A stretch of 64,000 nt of DNA from Salvia splendens (lineage: Eukaryota; Streptophyta; Magnoliopsida; Lamiales; Lamiaceae). The notes below the pieces were generated by a model, which worked only from the letters and a program-made list of their open reading frames with translations, ran no database searches and was not told the DNA's origin. Of the stretch, positions 23,855 through 36,274 are shown piece by piece (within the stretch, counting starts at the first letter, position 1; each line of letters starts with the position of its first letter). A program made the translations under genes and the position numbers. The stretch covers positions 36,181,012-36,245,011 of the forward strand of contig NC_056037.1 of assembly GCF_004379255.2 (NCBI RefSeq). Direction: 5' to 3'.

Positions 23855-26413
23855 CTATGCTGCACGCACTTGTGGGCGTTTCTTGGAGTTATTCTTGGGG
23901 CGAACTTTCACGAAAGCCTTCTCCAAATCCTACAAACATTTTAACCTCACAATGAATTAGTAATACACTTCCTCTTACTCATAAATCAGAAATTGAAGGT
24001 GACCGCGCTCTTACCTGACTATCCTCTACGTTTGATGGTTTTGCAGCCCATAGCCCCTCGAAGTTGTAATAAGATCTTGCTTTCTCATCAACAGCATGAA
24101 CAATTAGCTTACCTATAATAAAGTCCCAGCTATCAATTTTTAGGCAAGATGCTTATGGTACAATAGACTCATAATTCAATATCAAGCATCTCCTTTGGAT
24201 TTCACTTATAATTTAAAACTTCGTTTTATAAGTTACATACACGAGTATGGGAGATGTACTGAAGCAAACATGCACCCCAGAGGATGAAATGAGACATACA
24301 TGAGATGAAATAAACAATTCCAAAGGTTCCTGGTACATATACACGGAGTACTACTACTTCTCTTCCCTAATCCCAGATTCCCAGTATTTAATCTTATGAG
24401 CTTCAAGCCCATAATTAGAAAACTTGGATCAAGCCCAAATGTCAGATTTAATCGTATGAGCTTCAAGCCTTCAACAATACGTAGATTCATCTCACACTAT
24501 AGTAAAAAACCTAAAGCCAAACCAAATGACCCAAAAACTTTGAACAAAATAAGGAAAGGGGAGATCTCACTCGACCTCTAATGTTTGTTTCGTCAATGTG
24601 ACCATTTTCTAGTTAGACCATATTGAAGTTACACATGGATATTTTCCCCTTAATTTTGCACTAAGGGGATACCGTAAGTGTCAAAATCTCTGCATTTTAC
24701 TACATGAACTATTGCCCTAGTTATGTAAACAGCTCAAAATGGGATCATAATCCAACTACCTCAGACAAAAAGAAACATTGTATACAAAGCCTGGTCAAGA
24801 AAAATATTTTCTAATAATTTGGCAGCAACAAGCAAAATTAGACATATTCCAGAATCACCAATTAGTATACCACCTTATTAAAACTTCTCAAACTAATCTA
24901 GTTGGGTGCACCCACATTACAGCCAGCTTCAAGTTTCTTTTACTCAGTGAAGCACATAAGATCCAAACCCCTTGCAACACTGAACTAGCTATACATGAAA
25001 CTCGTTATCTAGCACCATCTAGTTTCATCCTGCTTGAGTAAAATGATTTTCAGATGAAAGCTAGCCCATTTGTTACCTATCACATAGTGTCTATCAAGTC
25101 CATTGCTTTTGAGATACTGTCAGTTTGTCACCATGGATAATATATGTACAGGAACGTTCTCAACTATATCACATATTTTTGGCCTATTCAAATTTTTCTT
25201 GACCACAAATGTAAAATGAGCAGTTCATGGTAGTACTAGGAGATCACCTATACTACAGAAATGCAATAAATGAGTCAAATGACATAATCTTTAGAATCAT
25301 ACACCTAAGTACGATTACTCCTGAATACATTTACTCTCAAAAGTCAAAACAAGATTTTTATTACTAATCCAGTTTCCTTTACTAATGGCAAGGCTTTTAT
25401 TGAGTAGATGAATATATGAGTAAATTCAAGGAGACGGATTGAGGAAGAACAGAAACTATACCAGAGTCGATAACAATCCATTTTCCTCCCTCTTGTCCTA
25501 CCACACTAGGCAGCAAGATTCTCTTTGCACCTCGCTGCTTTTGCTTAACCTGCTCATTTGAACCCAAAAACATGTCAAGTGCACGATTCCAGTTTTCTAG
25601 GATACTTACTTGACTGAAATGACAAGCAATGTCCACTAGCATTACTGTCTATAAATCAAGATTTATAAGATGAACACTCAGTTTCTTGTGACAGAGGGTC
25701 GTTATTAGGAGATTATTCCAACAAATTTGGATAGCTTGGTTAGAAAAACATGAGCGAAATTATTACCAAGTGATTGTCACGTAGAGTCCTACACAAACTA
25801 ACAGCTCATCTTGATCAAATGATTCATATATGTCCACTGCAAACCATGTTATAAAAGAAACAAAGTGCTTAACAAAAAATGGTTAACTTCGCGAGAAGAG
25901 CATGTGTCTGATAATCAAATCTACATTCATATGCACAAAGGGTAAACCTATTATCGAAAAAATCATGTTTCATCCGTATCACATCAATCTTCAAAATACA
26001 ATAGCGCCGCTCATTTGAACGGATTAAAAAAGATGCCCGCGATATGCTTGAATTCAAACACAACCAAAAGCATGTGTGGTGGAAATTGGATCGATCGAAC
26101 CTGCCTGGTAAATTAGGGCTTGGGAGATATTGCGGACGTGCCACGGAGATCGACCGGTGGCGATTACCATGTAATCGGCGAATTCAGAGCCTTTTGGCGC
26201 CGGGATAACCGTGACATCATCCGCCCTGACGTCTTGGAGTATTTTCTCAACTTCTGCCAAGCTCAACAGCTCCTTGTTCTTCTCGACGCTGCTGAGGGCC
26301 GATGAAGAAAAATTACGGCTGAAAATGGGACTGGAGGAGGCTAGGTTTTTCAAGTGGTGAGAAATGGCGGAATGCGAAGATGATAGGGCTCCGCGGCGTA
26401 AAGCTGACCACAT
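23855..26413 (-). CDS. mitochondrial Iojap/RsfS ribosomal silencing factor
   Basis: RsfS/Iojap proteins bind uL14 of the large ribosomal subunit of bacteria and organelles and block subunit joining. Four exons on the minus strand: 26413-26105, 25549-25462, 24112-24015, 23929-23855, giving 189 residues. Visible features: Ser/Arg-rich N-terminus (MWSALRRGALSSSH) suited to mitochondrial import, then the domain with DYMVIATGRSPWHVRNI, PSVVGQEGGKWIVIDSG and HAVDEKARSYYNFEGLW. The C-terminus is basic (KKRPQVRAA). The only in-frame join of exons 1 and 2 uses a GC donor (CAG/GCAGGT) with a normal AG acceptor; the GT four bases on leads straight into a stop. The upstream in-frame ATG at 26497 is possible, but 26413 gives the usual short N-terminus. 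Mitochondrial rather than plastid targeting is inferred from resemblance to At1g67620. Confidence 0.9.
24330..24480. repeat. short direct repeat in an Iojap intron
   Basis: TTTAATC.TATGAGCTTCAAGCC occurs at about 24387-24409 and again at 24447-24470, about 60 bases apart. Intronic and of unknown origin. Confidence 0.5.
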
Positions 26414-28660
26414 TGCGGTTGCGCCGTCGCCTGTCGCCGGAATATCTAGGGATTCTACTGGAACGGAACGTATGTGAAATTTTAGTGTTCCATTCAATTG
26501 TTAATATCTTCATTATAATAATTTTTAATTCTCATTTCTAAATTTATGCTCTTATCAAATGTTCTCATCAATTTCTCAGACGGCACAAAATATATATAGC
26601 AAATATTAAAAATAAAATAATGAAAAAAATAAGAATTGAATTATAACTTTAAAGAAATAATAGAATCAAATGTTTAGAACTATTTTGTCCCCCAAAATAG
26701 CCGTCGCGGCTATTTATGAATTCTTGCCAAATAAGAACAAAAAAATATTTTACCTCACGTTCTCATCTCAAACTCTCAATCACATATTTTCTCAACATTA
26801 TTCTTTTTTACTTTATCATTTTCCACTTTAATTATTAATTATTACTTTTATAAAATAGAAATATAAAAGTGATCATGATTCTTAAACTGGGACGGATGGA
26901 GTCTTTAAAAGTATTATTTTAATTAATTTTTATAAAAGAAATAAGAATGAGATTTATTATCGGAATAGATTCGAAGTCTCTATCTTCATCTATCTCAATA
27001 GGTGAATAGGTCAATAGACTATTGTGGAGTATTATTCAAATTAAAAGATGGACTACAATTTATCGAGATCAAGTTTGATAAATATGGATGTTCTAGAACT
27101 CATTACTACAATTTAGTAATCTATCTATCTATAATAACAGTCCACCATTTTAAGATTGTAGCGTAATCAATAATCCTAAAACATCGACTTTATTAATTTA
27201 TCAATCAAATCACAATCGTTTTTGTTTGGCTCGCCAATAATGGTCGATTACAACTAGCAATTATGAGATAAGTATTAGCAAAAGCCATGATTAATTAAAT
27301 GCTAAGAAGAAGAGAGGCCACCAATTTATCCATTATGACCAAAGCTTAGTTTGATAGTTATCACTAAAACAACCAATTTAAAAAATGATTTTATAGCTAG
27401 CCTATTGTAAGCACAAGTTAAGACAACATTGTCATCATTATCTTTCTAGATGCTGGCTTGTGGTCTATTCTAGACCTATAACTTGTGAATTATGAAGCCC
27501 TTTTTACATTGGCTTTGGTGATGATACAACTTCTTAGATAAATTATACTCTTATTGAAACATGAATATTGGAAAAATTAGTGATTTGTATTCGTTTTGCA
27601 ACAATTAGTAATTAATTAAAATTGAAGTGTTGACATTGTTTGGCAATTTACTTATCTAACACAATCGTATCGAACGTCAATCAAAACAATATTATATTGC
27701 ATATAACAAAAAGACTTTGTACAATATTTAATTAACTAATCGTATTTGTTAAATTAAAGTTTATATTTTGAAAGAATGAGAAAGAAAGGAGCAAATTTGT
27801 GAACTATCATCTTTATTTCTACTTTTAATTTTTTTTACACTAAAATTGTGTATTTGAGAGACAGTGACACATGAACTGGAAATCTAGTGGAGAATAAACA
27901 AAATTGAGATATGATTCTGTTTTTCATTTTATTACTAGGAGTATTTGCTATGACTCGAATCACATGAACAAGGATAATTTTGATCTTGCTTTCTCTTTTG
28001 TTTCTGTTTCTGTTTCTTTTTTCATTTTGATTTTGCTTTCGCCTCAGCTGCTGTGGTGTGGTTGTGGCGGTGGTGCTACATTTCTCTTTCTCAATTCACA
28101 ATCCACCTCTCACGTGAAGCATAATCACACCTTTTCTTCTTCCTCTTTTGCTTTATCTTCTTCTGCTCTCAGGGTTTTCTTTCTGATCTCTGATTTCTTT
28201 TGATCTACTCCAGCCCTCTCTAGATCCACGCACCTTTATTGCTTGCTGCTTCAGAAAATTTGAGGGGTTTGCCAGTTAAATTCTGGTATATTTCACACAT
28301 TGGATTGGGTTTGGGGGTTTTACGTGAATTTCGTCTCAATCTGTGATTTGAGGTGGGGGTTTTGGGAAGTGAAGAGGAATTGTTCTCAATTTGATATGGT
28401 TGCTGAGAATGTGAAGTTGGATTTGGCTCTATATGGTTGAGGAGGATGGAAGTTGAGTTTCATATTTCAGCAGCTGACCAGTTTTTGTGATTTTCACAAT
28501 GTGTAGCTTTAGGTTTGGGCTCTGAGGATTTGATTGAGATTCTATTCGGTGTGTTGGAGTTTAAGAGATTTTCATGATGTTTAGTTTTAGGTTTGGTTTT
28601 TTGAGGATTTGATTGAGATTTTATAAGGTGTGTTTAAATTTAAGTTTAAGAGTATTGGAT
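26414..28660. other. divergent intergenic region with Stowaway remnant
   Basis: It lies between the Iojap gene (-) and the Ser/Pro-rich protein gene (+) and must carry both promoters. Around 26803-26901 there is one arm of a Stowaway-like element (ACTTTATCATTTTCCACTTT...CTGGGACGGATGGAGT); the left arm is decayed. From about 27990 to 28650 the DNA is T/C-rich and then leader-like and probably holds the 5' UTR of the downstream gene, perhaps with a leader intron. No other gene is seen. Confidence 0.4.
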
Positions 28661-31600
28661 ATGCCTCCATCACCTTCTATTAGAGTTTCCCCGGGGAGGG
28701 AGATGAAGAGAGAGAATCACAAGAGAGGCGGCAGTTTTGAGAGTGGGATTCTCTTTCGAGAGAAGGATGAGGATCTTGCTCTGTTCAATGAGGTGCAGAA
28801 CAAAGAAACTGATAGTTTCTTGCTCCAGACGAATGATGACTTTGATGACATGTTTTGTAAGTTCTCGAACCTGTTTTGGCACTAGTGCAGCGTGCTTTAC
28901 ATGTTTAATGAATTCTTGCTGACATATACGTCGATGTTTACCATTTATGTTTCACAGCATCGAGGCCAAGACAGTTCTTGAATTACAAGCTTGGAATATC
29001 CATTCCTGCCCGAGGGGAGAGTAGTGACCTGCTTAATGCAGAAGGAGATAAAAATGACTATGACTGGTAGGTTTCTCTTTGCTTATGAATGTTGCGTACT
29101 AGTCATGTTATCTTGATTGGTGTTTCATTTATGAACAATAATCACTGCTGTGTTTACTTTCTGGATTTAGTTTAGTTAGTTCAGATTGTTTCTTTTGTTA
29201 GTCTCTTTCTGTAATCACTCAATCCGGGAAACGGAAGATGCCATCGCTACTGAACTGTGAAAGGATTAAATGAAGAGAACTAATAAATAGGTCACATGAT
29301 ATGTAAAGTAATTTATTGATGTTAGGTGTGAATAACTTTTTGCATACATCGCTACATTTATTTGTTTTCAACTAATACATGTTGTCATTATAGGTTAATA
29401 ACCCCTCCTGAAACTCCTCTGTTTCCTTCTTTGGATGACGAAGCACCGACAGTTAGCCTTGCACCCAGAGGCAGGCCCAGGAGTCAACCTATTACAATCT
29501 CGCGATCATCCACGGTATGATATCAAATATAGAAACAGCAATAAGATTATAAGTATCCCAAATGGTTTCTGAATATGTTGAATTTTAGATGGAGAAGGGT
29601 TATAAGAGTGGCAGGACCAGTGCTAGTCCCCGTCGCCTTAGTCCATCTCCTCGGTCTGGTACTAGTCCATTGCAGTCTAAAAGCAGACCATTTTCTGCCA
29701 CACATTCCAGTCCACCTCCTGCTTTGCGACGTTCTTCTCCTTCAAGGGGGCTGTCTCCCCCACCAAGTAAGCCAATAACTGCTCCAAGGAATAGAACACC
29801 GACACCTAGGAGCATGAGCACGGGTTCAGCTGGTGCTACTGCACCTTCAAGCGCGAGAGGTGCCTCTCCTGTCAAGACAAGTCAGGGTAACTCTGCTTCA
29901 CCTAAAATAAAAGCATGGCAATCTAACATCCCTGGGTTTTCCTTAGAGGCGCCTCCTAATCTTCGCACCTCACTGGCTGATAGGCCAGCATCATATGTCA
30001 GAGGTTCCTCACCAGCATCGAGAAATGGGTCCAGATCTGCTAGGCAGTCTATGTCCCCAACTGCCTCTAGAAGTGTCGGTTCATCTCATAGTCATGAAAG
30101 GGATCAATTTAGTTCCTACAGCAGAGGTTCAGCTGCATCATCTGGTGATGATGATGCAGACTCACTACAATCTGTGCCTATCAGCACCTCTGGCCGCTCA
30201 GTTCCACGAAGCGTAGGTAGATCCCCAAATAATAAAACTATGGGATTTTCCAAGAAACCAGCCAAAACTTTGTCAAATTCTGCTCCCAAAAGGTCATTTG
30301 ACTTGGCACTTCGACAAATGGTAAACACCTTTCTTCTGTTATCATACTCTTTCCTTTGCTGAGGCAGCCTGCTATTTTAGATTCTATTATGGATTCTATT
30401 ATAGATTCTAGGCGTTTCAAGATATGAAATGCCTTCCACTTACAAGTTGGGCAGGACATGATTATCAATTTTCTCGTGACTGATTCTGTTCAAATTACTC
30501 TCACTACCTTTATCTGATATATCCATGTGTATTATGCAGGATAGGAAGGCTCCACAGAATATGTTCAGACCCCTGCTGTCCAGTGTCCCCAGTTCAACAC
30601 TTTATGCAGGGAAAACAAGTACACACCATCGCGCCCTGACATCAAGAAATTCTTCAATCACAACTAGCAGTAATGCTAGTTCTGATCAAGGGACAAGTGG
30701 TGCACTTGACACTGAAGAAAATGAGCAAAACCAAGATGATGTGACCAGCGACTTTGTGAAGGGGCAGTACCCAACTGTGCACTACGAAGTATTTGCCATG
30801 GATCACACTGATGCAGTAAATGAAGCAATTGAGAATAGACTAATTGAGGTACCTGGTTGTCAGGATGAGGAAACTGGTAACCCCGCTAGAGTTAATTCTC
30901 TGTCAGATGCTGAGAGTAGCATCCAACTTGACACTTCTGCAGATGTAGGCTTGGATGTGAAGTATGAGTATTCCGATGTTGATGGGACTTCTGATATGGA
31001 AGTATGCGCTCGATGCAGTGACACGTTTCCTTCAAGTGAATTGGTAAAGGAAGGTGACCTATGGTTCTGTCTGGAATGCAATAGTTTGAAAACAAATATA
31101 CTGGCAACCCTCCCAGTGACAACAGTGAAGAAAGATTTGGACCAATCTCTCTCAATTCAAGATTCAGTACCTGCTGGTGAAATAGGAATGCACCACCTCG
31201 ACTCTACTGCAATTGATGATCAATATTCAAAGACTGAGCCAAGCATGGATCATGAAGTATTGCAGTCTGAGAAGAGTGAGGTTATGGTCACCGGCCAGCA
31301 AGAGATAGTTGGAGCTGTGGAACTTCACTCCGCCCCCCAACAATTACACCAGTCTGGTGTCTGTTCAACTTCAGAAGCTGATGTTTCAGAAGGTACAGGT
31401 ATAACATTGCTTCTGAAGTCATCAAGTAGCAGTAAAGGACATCTCATCCAAAGCAGGAGTTTCACCGCAAGTAACATTTGTTATGGTGATTTCTCTTATC
31501 TGAGGGATAGCATAAATAGTATGAGAAGCTCCGGTGGGTATAGTAATGCATCTGTATCATCCTCCACTGATCTGGGATCTTCTAGGCAAACAGAGGCACG

Positions 31601-33126
31601 TATTCGTTGGCAATCAAGTGGCCAGAGATCTGACATTGAAAATTACAGAGATGAAATTCCTATGAAGCATAAACGCTCCATCTCCTCTTTGTCTGGTGCA
31701 TCAGCTCTTGGATCCCAGGTCCGAAGTACAACACCAAGTTGCCTAGGGGATAGTTTTGAGCTAGTGTCTTCTGACAAGGATAGGGAGGTTCACGGGGTAA
31801 CATATCCAGATCCTCCTATCCAGTCACTGCCCTCTGAAAAAGAAGCAGAAAGTACATGCGCAGATTTGGAAAGCAGTCTAACCCTCAAGGTTTCTGCAGA
31901 ATTATCGAGTGATTTGATGAATGCCCATTTGGAAGGTAGTCCGAAGGAGTCAATTCTGGCTTCTGAAGGGCCAGTATCACATGAGAGTGGTGAAAACCTG
32001 ACAAACAAATCCAGTGGAGAAGAAACAGCAGCTACACAGTTACAGACTTCTACCCTAGGGGAAGACATGCAAAGCTCTTGTAGGGGAAATGTGGATGTCA
32101 CAGAAGTTCCTCATCTGAGTTCTTTGAATGATATATCTGAAATGGAAATTCAGAATTCTGGTATTTTATCTTGTGACTCACAATCTGATGTTGATTCCAC
32201 AAATTCAAAGACATGTACGAATGAATTGCTGGAGCCTTTTGTCTCAGTGGAACAGAATGATATCATGACAGAAACTACTGAAGAATTTGACATCCCTGTT
32301 CCAGTAAATTTTGTCCTTGGTATGTGCATCTTGCATTCTAAATGTTGTGTTTTTATCTTAGTCTGCCCCTTTCTTTATGATTTAGCTTCTTCTTCTGCTT
32401 TTTCTTTTGTGCCATAGTGGTTTTACCAATATTATAAGACTCGTAATATTGACTTGGAGATGTGTTTATGCCTTAGCTTTCATTATATTCTAAAACTTGT
32501 GTTTGATCTTATCTAAAAAATTCCCGAAAAGCGTTTTGCTGTACATACATGCAGGTGCTCCTGCCTGTAAACTTTGTGAAAGATAGTATATTCAAGTTTT
32601 GATAATACTTTCTGCTTTGCATCATTCTATGTCTTTCTCCCCTAATGATCTGGGACTGACCGTTTGAGGTCTCTAACTTCTCTTGTGAATTTCAGAAGAT
32701 TTTACCATTGTACGAGAAGACGCTGGTGGAACAAACGCTAGAAGCCTGACCCTCGAGGAAGCGACAGACACAATCCTCTTCTGCAGCTCCATTGTCCACA
32801 ATCTGGCATATGAGGCGGCAAACATAGCCATAGAGAAGGAGAGCTCGTCACTTGAAGTCACGAGACCAACAGTGACAGTGGTTGGCAAACCCAATCCCGA
32901 CAGAAGGGAGATGCGATCAAGGCCACTGGGTAAACGCAGTTCCAAGTCCCAAAAGGCTCGCCACAGAAGATTGGAGACAGAGACAGAGACAAAGCCAAGG
33001 CCTGTGACTCCTGAAACGGAAGAAAAATTTAGTCCTCGCATCGTGAGATCCCCTATCAGGAAGGGCGAGGCCACCACACGTCCTCCTCCGAAGCTGGAGT
33101 CCAAGTGCAACTGCACCATCATGTGA
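28661..33126 (+). CDS. large Ser/Pro-rich basic protein with C-terminal CaaX box
   Basis: Six exons, all GT-AG: 28661-28856, 28958-29066, 29394-29514, 29589-30320, 30540-32319, 32696-33126, giving 1122 residues. N-terminal part: [20 protein letters not shown], then [16 protein letters not shown], which is typical of a plant family often labelled endochitinase A-like or BPP (basic proline-rich, microtubule-associated). Residues about 140-385 are dominated by SP/RS/TP repeats, probably disordered. In exon 5 a CxxC-x17-CxxC pair (Cys542, 545, 563, 566) around [14 protein letters not shown] looks like a small zinc ribbon. Exon 6 holds a conserved helix ([20 protein letters not shown]). The last residues CNCTIM form a CaaX box (CTIM) with a second Cys two residues before it, which suggests farnesylation and perhaps palmitoylation. 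Microtubule association is inference from the family; membrane anchoring is inferred from the motif. Confidence 0.85.
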
Positions 33127-34386
33127 AGCCCGAGATGGTAACCACGTGCGTTTAATAGATTTGATTTTGTTGATGCTAATTGTTTATTAAAGAGATGATA
33201 TTAGATGCAATCCCTTTTGTAAAGTTGCAATTTTTATTAGGCTGATAATAGTGTGTGGTATTCATTCTTGTTAGTGCTTGGTATAGGTTGATTCTTTTGT
33301 TCTGGTGCTCCAGACCAGAACAGTGCATTCAGACAATTATTCTTGGTCATTTAATTGTAGCTATTTGTTTTGGTTGTAATGCCATTTTATTCAATAAAGA
33401 CGCACGTGCAGGTTGGAATGTATGTTTGTATTCATTAGCCGTCTCTTATTGAGTAAATTTGTACTATTATTTCTAAGCACTTGAGATCACCCATGTCATT
33501 TCCTACTCCATCTCCTACTACATGTGTAACATCGATTATGCTGTAGATGGAGAAGAAGATATAAAATATATGTAAAAATATTAGATACACTATTGAAGGA
33601 TACATATATTAGATACACTATTGAAGGATTTTGATTCGGTATTCATACAATATATGCATAAGAAAAGAATTTTTACTACAAATTTCATATCACGTTATGC
33701 TTATAGTAGTAATTTTCATAGGGGAGTTCATGTGTTGAGACCATCCATATGGGGCTATGTAGCTGGTAATTGCACGATAGATTAGGTGCTTCTTATCGTT
33801 AGCTTATTTTTGTAAAAGCGGGGTTAATTGGTTTATTTACGAAAAAATGGAAATATGCATGTCGTTTACTAAATCATCTGCTGCATTTAAAGTATGTACG
33901 TTCATTTTTAATTTGTCCCAATTAAATGTATTTTTTTCATATTTTAGAATAAAATTTACTTTTCTTATTTCTAGTTAAAATACTTGATAAAACAACTTTA
34001 CATAAGTGATCGAAACGTAGGTAGTAATATACTTTTTGGAATAAGCCAATTTGTAAATTGGTTAATTATTTTTCGTAAGAATAAAAAAGTATTTTTATCA
34101 CGATTTAGTTTATAATTATGTAGTGGCAAAATATGAAAACAAAATAATCTTGGAGATATTTAATACACAGCGACAGAGAGGAAGAAAAGAATGAAATGAT
34201 GAATTCGAAAAGCAACCAAAAATTTGAAAATAGCGAATATAGAAAGCAGCATATACCAGATTCCATAAGCAAAAATAAGGAGTAATTGTCAACCGTTTGT
34301 TAGTTAAGTTAAAGACGCAGCTGATGTATGTATAGATTCCGAAGATCGGCTTTGAAATTGAGAAGAAAAGGTAAAGCCCAGTTGAG
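33127..34386. other. 3' region and spacer
   Basis: The first 300 bases are probably 3' UTR of the upstream gene. Around 33577-33628 a phrase TATTAGATACACTATTGAAG is repeated in tandem (about 27-base period). Otherwise AT-rich with no coding signal. Confidence 0.4.
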
Positions 34387-35980
34387 ATGAAGGGTGATTT
34401 GTCAAATGGAATATTGGCGCTTCTCACAAATCATGCGTTGCTGTCTGCCTTTCTTGGCTTCGCTATTGCTCAGTCCATTAAGTTCTTTACTCTCTGGTAC
34501 TATATGTTAATATGTGTATGTCTAATGAGTTTATCAAGTAGATGCGTCTTGTTCTCTTACATAAACTGAATCTTTGCATTTGAAAGATTATGTGATTTGG
34601 CCACTCTCTAATGGAAATACTACTGTTTTATAGTAGTATGTTACTATGTTATGAACACTAATTGGTTTAAGCTATATCCAGCCACATTCAATCTCTAATG
34701 AATAAATGCAAAATTCTTCCCCCCAAATAAATTCAAGATTCATTCTCATTCTTTAGCCTTTTTATGTTGCTTTTCCTGTCCAAAGTGATCTAATGAGTTC
34801 TGTTATAGAGCAAACTGCAATCTTGGGAGTCTTACGAGGGTTGTATCGATCCAGGTACAGGGAAAACCGGTGGGATCCGAAGCAACTTATCGGATCTGGT
34901 GGCATGCCGTCATCACATTCAGCTACTGTGACCGCGCTTGCAGTTGGCGTTGGCCTACAAGAGGGTTTTGGAGGGCCGGAGTTTGCAACTGCGTTAGTCT
35001 TGGCATGTGTGGTATGTTCTCTTGTTCCATTGTGCATAGTTTTGCTTTGTACATAATGTGCACTCATATAACCTTACAAAATGATTGTTCTGTTTTATCA
35101 AAGTAGTAATATTGAAAAGATACAAAGATGTACAGTACATTGTATTTGATCAAGTTCTTTAGAACTAATACTAAGGGAAAGGGACGTTGCTTGGGAGTTT
35201 GAGTCCTAGTTTTCCTCATGCCCGAGCTTCGACATACGCTTTTACTTGCACAGTCGACTTACAGTCTTGTTCTAAGCTTCCGTATATTGTGCAGTACTAT
35301 GTACTTTCTTGGAATGTGGTAGCTGCTGGTCTTAATCTATCAAGTTTTGACAGGTGATGTACGATGCAACTGGTGTAAGATTACATGCCGGACGTCAAGC
35401 AGAGGTTTGTAGCTTATTTTGCAGTTTGTTTGGTGTTCATTTCACAAATAGAACCCAAATAAATGTGTAACAAAGGGCAAAAACTAGAGTTTGAATGCAT
35501 CCATAAAATTTCTGATTAGCTTTATATCTGCCAGGTATTGAATCAGATTTTATGTGAACTTCCAGCTGAGCACCCTCTTGCTGAGAGCATGCCTCTGCGC
35601 GAACTTCTCGGTCACACGCCTACTCAGGTTACGAATTGATGCTTTGGATTATTTGAAGAACATCTCTGAATCTCATGTGAATGAATACACCTTTTGTTTT
35701 TCCACTAAATTCTGCTTCATCCATCTTCGACCTGGCGTGTATGCGCTCTGCTTGCGTGCGCTGCATAGATCAACGATCAATTTGTTGCTTGAAACCTTAA
35801 AACATGACCAAATACTCGATTGTAAATTATACGTACAAGATCTCAGTCTCCCTTAATTGCTTTATTAATTATGGTGTTCATTCTTTTAACTTTTTTTTTT
35901 TGGTGTTCATTGCTTAACTTCAGGTTGCTGCTGGTGCTGTTCTGGGATCAATTACAGCAGTAGTTATAAATTTAATATGA
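34387..35980 (+). CDS. DUF212 / acid phosphatase-vanadium haloperoxidase-related membrane protein
   Basis: Five exons: 34387-34496, 34855-35011, 35354-35404, 35535-35627, 35924-35980, all GT-AG, giving 155 residues. The DUF212 family (YuiD-like) is distantly related to PAP2 phosphatases; its reaction is unproven. Visible features: hydrophobic N-terminal helix (NHALLSAFLGFAIAQSIKFF), the signature GSGGMPSSHSATVTALA at about residues 53-69 with the SSHS block shared with PAP2 enzymes, the helix ATALVLACVVMYDATGVR, HAGRQAEVLNQ, and a C-terminal hydrophobic helix (AAGAVLGSITAVVINLI). Three or four membrane segments are likely. Length fits the family (about 150-175). Converges with the FAD monooxygenase gene on the other strand. 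Similar to At1g67600/At1g24350. Confidence 0.93.
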
Positions 35981-36034
35981 AGCAATCAGGATAAAGACTT
36001 TGTTTAGTGTTGCTAAAGTCGTGTTGTGTGCGTG

Positions 36035-36112
36035 TATTAGTCTAGTTGTAGAGTGGTTAATGTTGAGACCAAAGGTCTCGAGTTCAAATTCACTGTGGCA
36101 CGACCTTCAAAA
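36035..36112 (+). repeat. possible tRNA-derived SINE head
   Basis: TAGTCTAGTTGTAGAGTGG resembles a Pol III A-box region and GGTCTCGAGTTCAAATTC, 30 bases on, a B-box. The spacing suits a tRNA-derived SINE, but no cloverleaf closes and no tail or target duplication was found. Confidence 0.4.
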
Positions 36113-36274
36113 TTCATGTTTATTTATTCATAAACAAAAGTCTGTGTTGTGTTTTATTTCTATTTTTAAGAGAATGGGTAGCTTAAAGGTACATATCTGA
36201 TGTAAAGATAAATAGAAAAATTTGGTTCTATAAACCTAAACCTTGCCTCTTATTTCCATACATGTCCAATTGCA

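Noticed and set aside
30238..30468. Short minus-strand frames over the Ser/Pro-rich gene
   Set aside because: They overlap well-spliced plus-strand exons and have no recognisable domain.
36035..36112. Complete tRNA gene
   Set aside because: A- and B-box-like motifs are present but acceptor and anticodon stems do not pair; at most a SINE remnant.
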